Origin: Andrena cerasifolii
Lineage: Eukaryota > Arthropoda > Insecta > Hymenoptera > Andrenidae
Length of the DNA: 64,000 bases
NCBI RefSeq assembly: GCF_050908995.1
Contig: NC_135123.1
Location: 16,616,001 to 16,680,000, forward strand
Direction: 5' to 3'
Made by a program: the position numbers and the translations under genes. The notes below the pieces were generated by a model. The model was given only the letters and a program-made list of their open reading frames with translations, made no database searches and had not been told where the DNA came from. This document shows, piece after piece, positions 34,686 to 45,080 of this stretch. Each line of letters opens with the position of its first letter. The first letter of the stretch is position 1.

Positions 34686-37063
34686 TTTTTACTTTTAACT
34701 CTTTTTTCTAAGTTTCTGTGGCACATTTCTCGCGTCAGACTAAACAAAGGAACTTTTACGCTTGTATTTTCTAATTCACGTTACGTTTAGGTGAGATACC
34801 TTGTCCTAATATTTAATTTGGAAAGGAAAAACAAAGTGGTCAAAGAAAACTGTATTATGCGTAGATACTCAACGTAGATTTTTTTAAACAGTTTTACTGT
34901 ACCTACATACTTTGCTCTGATTCCTAATAAAACTTTAACGTATCAAAATTATTTCCTCGCTGTCGTGCAAAAACACGAATGTAATATATATAAAAGTATA
35001 TCCGCCAAGCAGTCCTTGTTTAAGTTAGTGAGTACCACCTGCGTCAAAAACTTAACGCTCTCCATATGTAAATCCTGTCAAACTTCATAGTCAGTAAATG
35101 GATTCGACGACTTATTGTTGCTTGACAAATTACTAAGTAGTCAATTTTTAAATAGAGCAGTGTAAAGTACTGAAGCATAACTCGATTAACCAAGGTACGG
35201 ATTATTGAAGTTGCGGGTAATCTGGGATCCTTGCGATCCATTAAATTCCTTACATTCAGCAGTAGCAAGTGTATTTACTTAATAATTTGTTCAATGGCAA
35301 TGTACAGGACAAGCCCTTCAATACAGATACTACGATTAATAAAAAAACAATGCTTAAATTCCGAGTTTCTCGCAGTCATTATTTCATATTTCGATATTTG
35401 AGAGATGCATCTAAAACGCTAATAAGGTAAAAATATTACACGAATTTATCGCCTTCAGTTTCTGTTTTCAAAGTGACTCTTATTTGATCCTTCAAAGAAA
35501 AACCACATCCGAAGCTCGCGTTGCGTTCACCGAACTTGACGCTGCTTCAAAAGCGTCTAATTAGATCCTCACAATACGAGGAATTCCGTTCATTTTGGTA
35601 AAGTAATACCACCCCGACCGCAGCGCCCACATGCCTGCACGATCAATTACGTACGAGTGCATCAAAATTGCATTAACCTAATAAACGCGCAATCGGACTG
35701 CAATTTTCTGCTAAACAACTGCGCCAGTCGATAATGTATCCAACAAAATAACCAATCCGCCAATCAAGTGGCTCCTCAACATCCACCGTTCCGACAATTC
35801 TCATACAATCTTCAATTAAATCAGAACCCTTAACACTGTGCATCAAATCGGAATGGAATACTTCCTCCGCGCTTCCAATACATTCCCCCGTTCCTCCATT
35901 TCATAACCAAATCATCGACGAAGATCAACCTCTCGAACCATCAAATATCCCCTTTCAAACCCTCGCGAAAAAAGGGGGACGAAGAAAAAAAAGAAGGAAA
36001 GAAAAAACAGAGGTCTTCGTTACATTGATTTTCCAAATTGATCGGCCTCGTTGCAGCAAGTGTCCGAGGTCGATGAGGACATAATTAAAATTGCAATGGT
36101 TCGATGTGACGTCTATCGGGTGACGCGAACGAGACAGCCCCGCCATTGAATATCGCGCTAGAGATCGCATTGGCAATTCCGTTCGCGGTCTCCAGTTTGT
36201 TCAAACCTTCGTTCCGCCCTGGCTTCGATGCCGTTCGATGCTTGTTCTTCTCGATCCCGCCGCTCTGGGTGTCTTTTGGCGTGGCTTCGCCAGCCCCACC
36301 GCCAGCACCCTCAACTTCTGTAAACGCCAGCTCTGTTTGCAAGGGCAATTCTCGCGTTTCTTCCACTCAACAGTCGAATGTCAACCAGCCGGCAGTGCGT
36401 CGATCTGTGGATCCTAGCGGAGGGCTAGATTCCTTCGGGATCGTAAACACGCCTGTCCGTGCGAGAGATTGCAACCCCCCTCAGTCCGCGCGACTTCCGA
36501 GTCCCGAGCTGCTGGTATGTCATACGGAGAGATTCCGCGCGTTTTTCTTGAGGGGATCGATGCTACATCGTCAGCATGCTATGCGGTGGCTGGATATCTG
36601 TCTTATTTCGAGAAGTTCAACGTTGCTGTGGTATTTCAAGTTCCTGGAAACGTAGCGAAGTGACACGAGATTCATGAGCCCGTAGGCGATTGCGATAGGC
36701 ATCTGTAGATTTAATACCGCGAATGGCGTCGGCGTGAGAACACGCCGAAGTTTTGATTTTTGTATTGCGTATTGAATTTTCGAGAAAGTATCATCAGTGG
36801 ATTGATGAGAATCTCTCAAAGTCGACCTTGATTGGGATATTTTTAAACGTAGGTACTTGATGTAAATAAAATGTAAATATGGACCACTTCTTTTGTTTCG
36901 AGTGAAACACGTATTAAAAATGAAAAAATTGCACGAACAAAAGGTGGAAATTGTCGGTGATAGAACTGAGATAACGTATCAGTAGCTTCTTAGCATGAAA
37001 ATTCAACTATTTTGAAGCTATGCTATTCCTACAAAATTTTGTCAGAAACATGGGTTTAGAAAT
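34686..37063. other. Gene-free region
   Basis: A purine-only run (about 35967-36009) precedes a moderately GC-rich stretch. There a 169-codon plus-strand frame (36146-36655) contains a proline/serine-rich patch, overlapped by a 93-codon minus-strand frame. I do not recognise either. No splice-consistent gene model could be built. Confidence 0.45.
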
Positions 37064-37317
37064 AGAGGCGGTAATATGGACTAGAGCTGAAAAGGTAAAA
37101 AAACAGTTAAGAAATAGTTAATTTGTTACAGATTTTTTATTTTAACATTAAACCAAGTATTTTTCGAGTTTCCAAAGTCGTAAGGCAAAAAAAATGTTTG
37201 TAAACGGGAAAAAATATTAGGAACAATAGGAAATAGATAATAGTATGGACTTTCTTTAAAAAAAATTATGGCTAATTAATGAAATTTACCATAGCGGTCT
37301 ATATTGCCACCCCTCGC
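37064..37317. mobile_element. Candidate short inverted-repeat element
   Basis: GAGGCGGTAATATGGAC at the left is the approximate reverse complement of GTCTATATTGCCACCCCTC at the right (GAGGGGTGGCAATATAGAC). The inverted ends are about 17 bp over a 254-bp span. A third GTAAATATGGACC word lies just outside at 36870. No target duplication was found. It may be remotely akin to the doubled-motif elements, but this is weak. Confidence 0.35.
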
Positions 37318-39775
37318 TTTCTTTCAGAAAAATCTAAACATCTCAGCGTGGGAAAAATATTTCCAAATAACTAAATAAAGCATTTTGAAGCTGAACCTTG
37401 TGACTAATTATGCCTCTGTAGCTAAGACATTACATTTGTTAATTATTACGAGAAAACATTAATTAATCAAACTATGAAAAACTTTTTAATGGAATAAAAC
37501 CAGGAAGTTTCACATTTTAGCTAAAGTAAACATGCCAACTGTTGTGTTTATTTCAGTTCCCGACATATTCCAGCTGTTACCGGAGAAATAAGCACCTAGT
37601 CCGTATTACAACCCTGTCCACATTTACACACCCTCCCTTATAATTGAAAGTAGTCCAATTAAGGTCGTGTTTGTACTTATTTTAATCGGAGAAACTTCAC
37701 CTGCCTTTTGGCAGTACTCTCATGCAGATGTAACAGATAAATATAGAAGATTAAACTCTGAATTGGGGGGCCATTTTTCAAAACCTTGCGACTGTAGAAG
37801 TAATTAATCTATTAGGGCTTCCTCGGGAGGTACACTTCAGTGTTTTGTGATTTAGATTTCAGAGTATTCACGGTGAAAGGAATTTCGCGACAGCTTTGTT
37901 ACAGCGTTGAGGGAGTATTGGTAAAATAGGTACTGTCCACCTTCTATCTCAGCTAACTCTTGAAGAGTGAGCTATGAACTCGTGGCAGAACTTTCTGCAC
38001 GCTCTTTTCCTTTTCCTTCTATAGAGTTCCAATATTTCTTCCACAAATTTCCAAGGGAAATAGGATCCAGCTCTCGAGGAAAGGGAAAGGGGCGGGAGAG
38101 TCTAAATCAACTCCTCGTACTAGGTAGACGGATAGCAGTTGCGCTATCGTGAACAATCAAACGTCGTCTGCAGAGTCTCATCACATGGAACATCCTTATA
38201 ACTCACGAGTCACGCAAGATTAACTTAGCACGTGACAGCATGGACTATTCTAACTACACAACGAGAACCTTAAAATTGACTTGGAAAGAGTTGGTTTGCC
38301 GTATCCAATTATAGGAAAGTAGCAATTGTATTAAATTCTTCATTGCGTCGACTCGAAGTTGCATCTTTGCAAAATTTCTTCACCCTGAGCACCATTTACC
38401 CTCGTACCTTGCTTCCCTGAACCTTCAAACATTTTTTCCAACATGGTGCTACAAAACATTCTAAAATTTGATTATTATATGAAGGAAAAACTCAGTTTTT
38501 TATACAGAACGCTTTCTTTCCGATAATAATATTATAATACACGAAGCTCGGTTAATGAATTTGCATCAAAGTTTGCACAAAGTTAGTGTTTACCGTGTGT
38601 AATAATGCATCAAAAGCAAGGGACACAATACTCGAAACGTTTCGAGAAAATCGAATTCAAGAGCTCCTATATTTATCCACGCGTAAATTCGGAACCATTT
38701 TTAAGCTATACTACAAACTTCCTCTTACACTTTTTATAACATTTAATTATTATCACTTCTATCCAAAACTATTTACGACAGGAAAGACTTTGAACCCAAG
38801 TTTTTTACAAAATTTTAAGTAGTGCACAACACATTCCTATACATAATATGCACTGACTGCGCCCAAAATTTGATCCAAATCCGTTACACAAGTTCCGCTT
38901 CCGAATTTCGTGACACGATTCAATTAACCAAATATGAAATTTAAACACCATCCTTCGAGTAATACGATTACTTACTAGAATGACTAAAATAATAGCCGCC
39001 GGAGCTGCTTAAAATTTGGAAACGCAGGCTTGGGAAATTTAAGTCGTCTGTGGCGGACGTATTGGAAGCTGGAATTAATTATGAAGCTGAGGCGAATCAG
39101 TGTCGCGCGAACCGTGTCAGAAGATCCAATTAGAACGGAAGTCGAGCGTGATACGTTCGAATCTTGCTGGCGTCGTCTTTCCCGCGCGGATAGTGGATTT
39201 GCGTTTGTGTGTTCCGCGGTGCACGTGCCATTGCAGAGAAACGTTGCGATCGCTGTCACCGAAAGGACAATTGCAGTTTTGCTTGGAAAACGCGCTGCCG
39301 GGCGCCCGTTTAATTCGAATTCTGCATTCATGAATCGCATTTGGCAATCAGAAATGGCTAGGAAATTTTGAACCGTGAAATTTCGCTATAACAGTCTTCC
39401 ATTGTGGCGCAACTGTTAATGATGAGTTTAGAAACGTAGGGTGAATTGAAATGCTGATGCAACCAGCAAGTGGTTCTGTTCGTAGAGCTATCTCGAAAAT
39501 GCAGAATAATTTTCTGTCCTGCGAGGCTCCGTTTTGGATTGGATTGAATTCAACGGAGGATTAAAATAATTTGGGGCTCTTGCTATTCTTTGTTTCCATT
39601 ACTTATGCAGCCTGATTTGAACTCTTAATCAGTTTCACGAATTATTTGATATTCATTCAGACTTTATTACACGAAAGAATCTTGTGACAGATGTTAATCA
39701 CGATGTGATATGATTAGAAGTCGACGAAGCATATCAGTTTGGAAAATAGAAGTGACTTCGTATTGATTGTATTAT
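37318..39775. other. Gene-free region
   Basis: Mostly AT-rich. A perfect 16-bp palindrome (CTCGAAACGTTTCGAG) is at 38631-38646. 39080-39320 is CpG-richer and open on both strands (113 codons plus, 118 minus), with no recognised domain. Confidence 0.5.
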
Positions 39776-39991
39776 AAACTAAGTAGCTTTACTACTCGGC
39801 TTCACCCGAAATTCAGATTATGATTTTATACAAATTTTTTATTTTATTTTTATGTGAAAATAGTCACATTCATCTCGATTAGCTAGGCATAATGATCTGA
39901 GACACATTTCTTGACCCCAGAGTTTGCCGTTCGACAGTTCTTAGGCGACAGACAAACACACAAACACTTTCTGTTTTATATAATAAGATAT
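39776..39991 (-). mobile_element. Helitron-like non-autonomous repeat, copy B
   Basis: The reverse complement aligns with 19682-19890 over its length at about 80 percent identity. Read in that orientation it starts CTTATTATATAAAACAGAAA and ends GGGTGAAGCCGAGTAGTAAA followed by GCTACTTAG, where AGTAG and CTACT can pair around TAAAG. That 3' hairpin is expected of Helitron-like elements. Class is inferred; the repeat relationship is direct. Confidence 0.65.
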
Positions 39992-41701
39992 CATTGGCGA
40001 CTAAATATTCTAATTAATCTGTTAATTCTTGACAGTATATCCACAACTCTCTTTAAAAGTGTATACAGAAGCAAACTTATGAGACACCTTGTATAACCCA
40101 CGCAATTGAAATATTTCCCTCAGCTAAGGAATCTAAGAACTTGTACTATGACTCAGGTTTCCATTAAATTCCCTAGCTTCCTATTCACTGCGTTTTTCCT
40201 TTCTCTGCGACTGCTTCGAGGAGAATACTGAAGTCGAAGTCGCCTCAATATAATCTGACATGAAAGGTGACGGAGTCGTGGAATTTGCGAGATTTCAAAG
40301 CGGCACGAGTTTCTATCGCGAAGCAAGCAAGTAAAGTAGGTACGTAAAGCTACAGGCAATTAAATTTCCTTTGAAATCACTGAACATCCTAATTCTCGCG
40401 GGGAAACGAAAGCCGCTGGATTCGAATCGATTTTCAATCGACACTACTCAAGTAGTCGCAGGCTGTTCGACGAGCAAATTTTTCCCCGTGATGGAGACCT
40501 TCTTCGTTAGGAAGGGATAAAAGGCTCGTGGGAGAGAATGGATTGCATTAATATTTGACTTCCGGTTATTAAACTTTAGTGCTCGTAAGTAAAGCACCTT
40601 TTTAAGTATTCGAATTCTCAGTGTTACACTTTGGAGTAATTGGTAATGTTTTTTCATGGGAGATATAACTTAAGGAACCTATATACGAGTGATGAAATTG
40701 TTGATAAATATCGTTTAAAAAGGGCCAATAATAATAATCTTATTGTGCATTTATGTTTAATAGAGATACGTTCCACAATTCGAAACTTCATGTTTTAGAC
40801 ATTTAATGCAACATCAGCATTCGGTGCTATTATCGGAGGCATTGATATTAATTATCTAATTAGTAATTAGTTACGATCCGGGCTAAACATGATCACATTA
40901 TTACTCTATTATGTTATACGTATTTAATATGTCCATTAGCAATGGACATAATATGTATGTAAATTAGTTTCCATATTTATTATGCAGGTGACTCGTGACA
41001 TGATGAATTTAATGAAGAAGAACCGCGGTGAAAAATGTACGAATGTTTCCTTAAAAATAGGAATAATAACTTTCAATTTGCGACTTACGAATTATTTACT
41101 CATTTAGTAGTTTCAGTATTTCACAGCTATATAATTTCTGAAACACGATGACTTTCTATATTCGCTATTATTGATAAATTCACAGCGTGACGCGTGATTT
41201 GTGGATTCTGCTCTATTACGTAACAATCCATGGCCAATAACGAAGTAAAACGAGTCAGTCATACCTCAGGCATCCAGTGCAACCATGCATAGACGTGAGG
41301 AAATACTAGTAAAATCACAGACGAAGTGTAGGAGAGACTTAACATTCTATCGGAGTTCGTGTTACATGAACTGAAACATCGACTTTGTGACAATAAATCA
41401 ATTTTGTCGCGTGCTCCGTATTAAACAACGATGACCGTAGAAACTATATTGAAATCATTTACTGAAGCCAGAAACATCGGTGAAACAACAACATTCTTAA
41501 GGGGGAACCACATTCTGACAAACTGTTCTGCTAAGTATTCGCGTATATCTCCAAACTATGCGCTTATTCGGCACATGATGAGCGTTTCGACTCGTCGTCA
41601 GGAGCTGCGAACCTTCCTACAGAAGCTCGCGTAAACGAATGCCGAATGTGTGGTTCCGCCTTGATAGTACGCCTGCCCACATCACAGGTTACGATTCGCG
41701 C
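39992..41701. other. Gene-free region
   Basis: No gene is supported. At 40928-40950 a perfect 10-bp stem (TATGTCCATT/AATGGACATA) with a 3-nt loop is present. 40857-40876 carries two adjacent TAATTAG words. A 67-codon plus-strand frame at 41431-41634 is followed by a 90-codon frame in the low-complexity array, and neither is recognised. Confidence 0.5.
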
Positions 41702-41953
41702 TGCATAATTCATACCTCACAGCCTACACTTTACAGTTCACACCTGACAATTCACACTTCACAGGCCATGCATCGTAGCTCCCGGTCCACACCACTTAAC
41801 TCACACTTCACAATTCATAGGTATGTCATAATTCACACACCGTACTTCACAGTCTATACTGCGTACTTTATAGTTCGTAATTCACACATGGCACTTCACA
41901 CTTCCACTTAACGCATAACACATCACGCTTCACACTTCATACTCCACAGTTCA
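41702..41953. repeat. Degenerate TTCACACTTCACA-type minisatellite (about 250 bp)
   Basis: Roughly 20-25 imperfect copies of an 8-10-base unit built from TTCACA, CTTCACA and AATTCACA follow one another, with occasional TTCATA or TATAGT variants. The array is strongly biased (almost no G on this strand), so the frame through it (41639-41911) is low-complexity translation, not a protein. Confidence 0.85.
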
Positions 41954-43176
41954 GAATGGTAGTGATAGCGGCGAGATTTTATTAGTGAGTACAACTCGAG
42001 CTTGTATGATAAATAAACTAGAAATCCCTTTATATTTAATGTTAATTCTAATTTCTCTAAAGTTGCATAAAATTCATAAAATTTACATTGAATTAAAGGT
42101 CAAGGCTATACCTTGTCTGTGATCAAACCATCTCTGTCACCTCCAAGCATCTATTTATATGTCAATAAACTTGGCAAAGTAAAAGCTGATCCAGAAAAAA
42201 GACACTAATCCAAAGGGAAAGGTTCACAAGTTCATCTGAACAAATTCTGTATTTCCTAAACACGAGCAAAACGAAAGAAGTAACTGATACCGCCACAGCT
42301 TTCAGCACCCCTATCGCATTATTATTTAAATAAGAATTTCGAATAACAAATAACAGTTAAGAAAATTATTCGACGAGTAAAGTTAATTTTTTTATTCGAC
42401 TAGAATTTATTCCACGAATAAATTTCACACGTGACATATATTACCAATAACACCTTCCCAAACTTCTACCATCAATCTACCCCTCGGTACCTCCACACAG
42501 CGAGAACTCACCCAGAGAAAGAGGTCGGTAGCCCAAAGTACAATAAAAAACGAACAAGCGATCTCCGCGTAATCACGACGTGAACGATCACGGCTACAGT
42601 GAAACGAGTCAGCGATAGGTCCGCCGGCAGTAGTGATCTCAATCATAGCCCCGACGCCGAGCCTCGGTAGGCAGAGGTTTCCGTCGACGGAGGAATTAGG
42701 TATCCGAGGAAAGAGCCCAGCTGAGGAACAGTTTAAGCATCTTGCGGGCCAAAGGAGGGAGCGGAAGCGAGTCCCGCTTTTATATGACGGTTTACGCGAC
42801 TTTATCTTTACGATTACGCTCGCGTAAAATCGGAGTTTAATATAAAGGCCAGAGGCAGCCGGATAGCTGCGAGCATTCGGCTGCATCCTTCTGCGAGCTG
42901 CGCGGAAGTTCGAACGAGACGGAAATACGAGGATGGCAAAGATACGATGCACAGGGTGTCTCTGAAACGAAAGGAAATTAACTTGGATGTAGATCACACA
43001 GTGCAATCGTTGCAAGAGCGAGTCGAGATTCCTTTTAAGAGCTTGCAGAAGACTTCGAGAAGGATATCGAGATATCTTCCTTCCCCCATCGTTTTCAGCT
43101 TTTTAAAGGGCAATACCTGTTCATCTTATTCACAAGTACATCATGGATATAATAACCCTCCATTTATCGAGGCTAT
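41954..43176. other. Gene-free region with a CpG-rich patch
   Basis: 42470-42920 is CpG-rich. The longest frame of the window (42425-43015, minus, 196 codons) spans it but shows no family resemblance. TATAAAGG at 42841 with GCATTC at 42873 looks like a weak core promoter. 42330-42420 is rich in ATTCG words. Confidence 0.45.
42841..42878 (+). promoter_or_regulatory. Possible TATA plus initiator core promoter
   Basis: TATAAAGG at 42841-42848 lies 34 bases before an adenine in GCATTC (42873-42878), which fits the arthropod initiator consensus KCAKTY. The spacing is slightly long. A 77-codon ATG frame (42947-43180) follows but is unrecognised. Chance occurrence is quite possible. Confidence 0.2.
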
Positions 43177-43475
43177 TTAACCCTCCCTTGGTGGATGTAA
43201 AATCCAAATGTGCCCACCCTAAATACCAAACTATATATGATCCGTTTTATGACTATTATTTCGTGAAAAAAAATATGGGAATTTTAGGTGATGACACGAT
43301 GAGAACCTAATTTAAAACCTGATCCCGAGGTGTATACTGCTCGACACTATTTTTTGGCGAATATATAATTACGTATACATTAATTGAAAAATAAATGACC
43401 AAGAGAAGGTATATAAAATATTCTCAAAAATCATATAAGAAGTGAATAAGACAGAAAAAAACATTTAAGGGTTAA
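43177..43475 (+). mobile_element. piggyBac-like miniature element (TTAA...TTAA)
   Basis: TTAA at 43177-43180 followed by CCCTCCCTTGG, and AAGGG followed by TTAA at 43472-43475, give inverted TTAACCCT ends. TTAA target sites with CCCT ends are typical of piggyBac elements. The 299-bp interior is AT-rich and non-coding. 13132-13220 is a diverged relative of the left part. The short inverted match (about 8 bp) limits confidence. Confidence 0.5.
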
Positions 43476-43825
43476 TTTATTGCGACACATTTTTTTGACG
43501 ATAAAGTCTGTACATGAATTTATGTGAAGCAGTACATATGAGTGAAAGTATGAAATAAAATGGCGTGGTCAAGCTACCTGCCGTTCAAGGGTTACCATAC
43601 AAACTTTGTGTTATTTCGATTTTCATTTCTCTTCTTGTCGTCCGCGTTCTATGAACGTATAAATTCCATTTTTCGTCGCGATTCGAAGCTAACGCCCTTT
43701 CGTTAAGGGACACCCCGTGTGCACCCAGCGCAGAGAAGAGCTCGAATGCATAAAGTTAAATACCCGCTGGCATAACTCAGGCTACGGCTCAACTACGGTC
43801 GAGTATCCTCGGTAAACCCTCAACG
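43476..43825. other. Gene-free spacer
   Basis: No structure beyond another AAGGGTTAC word at 43587-43595, which could be an alternative right end of the preceding element. Confidence 0.5.
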
Positions 43826-43882
43826 GAGATCACGTATTCCTTCGGGAATACAACCTCTTTTTAGTGTCGCGATCTTCAGAAT
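43826..43882 (+). pseudogene. Duplicated segment, copy 1, with an in-frame stop (coding-like)
   Basis: It aligns without gaps to 44871-44927 over 57 bp (44 identical bases). In the frame starting at 43826 it reads EITYSFGNTTSF, stop, CRDLQN. Copy 2 reads KITYSFKSTTSFYCRDLQN. Of 13 differences, 9 are third-codon-position changes, mostly silent, which is what selection on protein leaves behind. Copy 1 has TAG where copy 2 has TAC. The protein is not recognised and the stretch is short, so chance or a non-coding duplication remains possible. The copy also contains a perfect GTATTCC-TTCG-GGAATAC hairpin (43834-43851). Confidence 0.3.
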
Positions 43883-44480
43883 ATCTTTCTCTCTGTACTG
43901 TCTTTCCGCTTCTTCTTCCACCACGCCCCCACTTGCGCGCCACTGTCTCGTTCGTTGCCCCTGTTTCCTTGTCAGACCCCTCTCTCCCCCACCCCCTTCT
44001 CTCTCTCTTTCACAGCCGCCCCTCGGGTGTTCCAGTGTTTTGTAAAATGGATTTGCTTCCTGCGGTGATGTTGCATTGTCGCGCCTGGAGATGGAAAGCG
44101 GGATGCACCCTTCCAAGTGGATAAAAAGTCTCGGTTCGTTTGGTAGCTGGCTTACTGACCGAATCGAGGGATCGAGAACGTGGAAAGTGTTTTGTCGACG
44201 GTGCATTCAATTATTGAGATGCTTCCGGGATGTTTGCTTTATTTTTCGAAGCAGTAAATCGCTTGGGTAAAGTTGTGAAATGCAAATGTGTGCGTGGTAG
44301 TGTTCATTTTACTTCTCTTTTGAAATGTTATTGGGGTGAGCGGTGAACGGGTTGGTCAAAAAGCGCATAGTTAATGGAGCTGAGTACTGTGTAGGTTTAC
44401 ATAATTCTGTGCAATGTGAATCTTTAATTTAGTACGTTAAGTGAAAACGTAATTAATAGTAACATTAATTACCATTCCCG

Positions 44481-44535
44481 TAATTACTAATAGCAATGCA
44501 CATAATTACTAATAGCAATGCACATAATTAGTAAT
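44481..44535. repeat. 22-bp tandem repeat, 2.5 copies
   Basis: TAATTACTAATAGCAATGCA plus CA occurs at 44481-44502 and 44503-44524, followed by a partial TAATTAGTAAT. Each unit holds a TAATTA homeodomain-type core. Confidence 0.85.
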
Positions 44536-44569
44536 ATCCCGAGAATGAAAAATAACAGTTGCTTTCTGA

Positions 44570-44588
44570 TTTAGTTTAGTTTAGTTTA
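44570..44588. repeat. (TTTAG)n short run
   Basis: TTTAGTTTAGTTTAGTTTA, nearly four copies of a pentamer. It is not the insect TTAGG telomere repeat. Confidence 0.85.
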
Positions 44589-44768
44589 TCACATTGGGGA
44601 ATTTTTGAGAATATATTCTAGTAATAGAAATATTTTATTTATATTTTAAGTATCCCAGCGTTCTTCAAAACTATAAACGAAATTTCTTTTTTAAACACGT
44701 TACATGTTAACGTTCACCATTTACATATTCGCGGCGCAGTGATTATTTGAATTATTCTGTCCTCTTCA

Positions 44769-45080
44769 TTGCACTTAATGCTGTCCGAAAGTGCAGCGGA
44801 TTACCCCAAACGTGGTCAACCACTTTCACAGAAACAATTGCGGCCAACGGCCCTTTATAGGCTCTCAGAGAAAATCACATACTCCTTCAAGAGCACGACA
44901 TCCTTTTACTGCCGCGATCTTCAGAATAATTCTCTGTCGCCCTGCTCCTTTTCCACCAAGCGCTTTCTTTTATCTGCCGACTGTTTTGATGTTCGCTGGG
45001 TACACATTAATATCAAATTTGCACGGTACACGTCAATTCGAATTTCTCATCTTGACAGTCAGGAGATTTACGCGAAATAA
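44769..45080 (+). CDS. Unrecognised possible coding frame (103 codons)
   Basis: I do not recognise this protein. The frame opens with MHLMLSESAADYPKR and contains KITYSFKSTTSFYCRDLQN at residues 35-53. That stretch is repeated, with mostly silent differences, at 43826-43882. This is the only sign in the window of substitution biased to third positions. There is no signal peptide, membrane segment or known domain, and splice sites were not established. It may be an exon fragment of an unknown gene, a remnant of a mobile element, or a chance frame. A second frame, 44791-45150, overlaps it. Confidence 0.2.
   Translation: MHLMLSESAADYPKRGQPLSQKQLRPTALYRLSEKITYSFKSTTSFYCRDLQNNSLSPCSFSTKRFLLSADCFDVRWVHINIKFARYTSIRISHLDSQEIYAK

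Larger units (their letters stand above)
43883..44868. other. Pyrimidine-rich tract, short direct repeats, no gene supported
   Basis: The plus strand at 43884-44023 is strongly pyrimidine-rich and ends CTCTCTCTCTTTCACAG, which looks like a strong 3' splice acceptor. The sequence after it carries no exon I recognise, and the minus-strand frame 43820-44206 is just the purine-rich translation. A 22-bp tandem repeat is at 44481-44535 and a (TTTAG)n run at 44570-44588. Confidence 0.5.

Noticed and set aside
36146..36655. 169-codon frame with a proline/serine-rich patch
   Set aside because: The patch could suggest a disordered protein, but there is no family match or splice structure, and a minus-strand frame overlaps it.
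42425..43015. 196-codon minus-strand open frame, the longest in the window
   Set aside because: It spans a CpG-rich patch, has no recognisable domain, signal or family pattern, and is overlapped by plus-strand frames. GC-rich, stop-poor DNA gives such frames by chance.
44570..44588. TTTAG run as an internal telomere-like repeat
   Set aside because: The unit is TTTAG, not the insect TTAGG, and the run is only about 19 bp.
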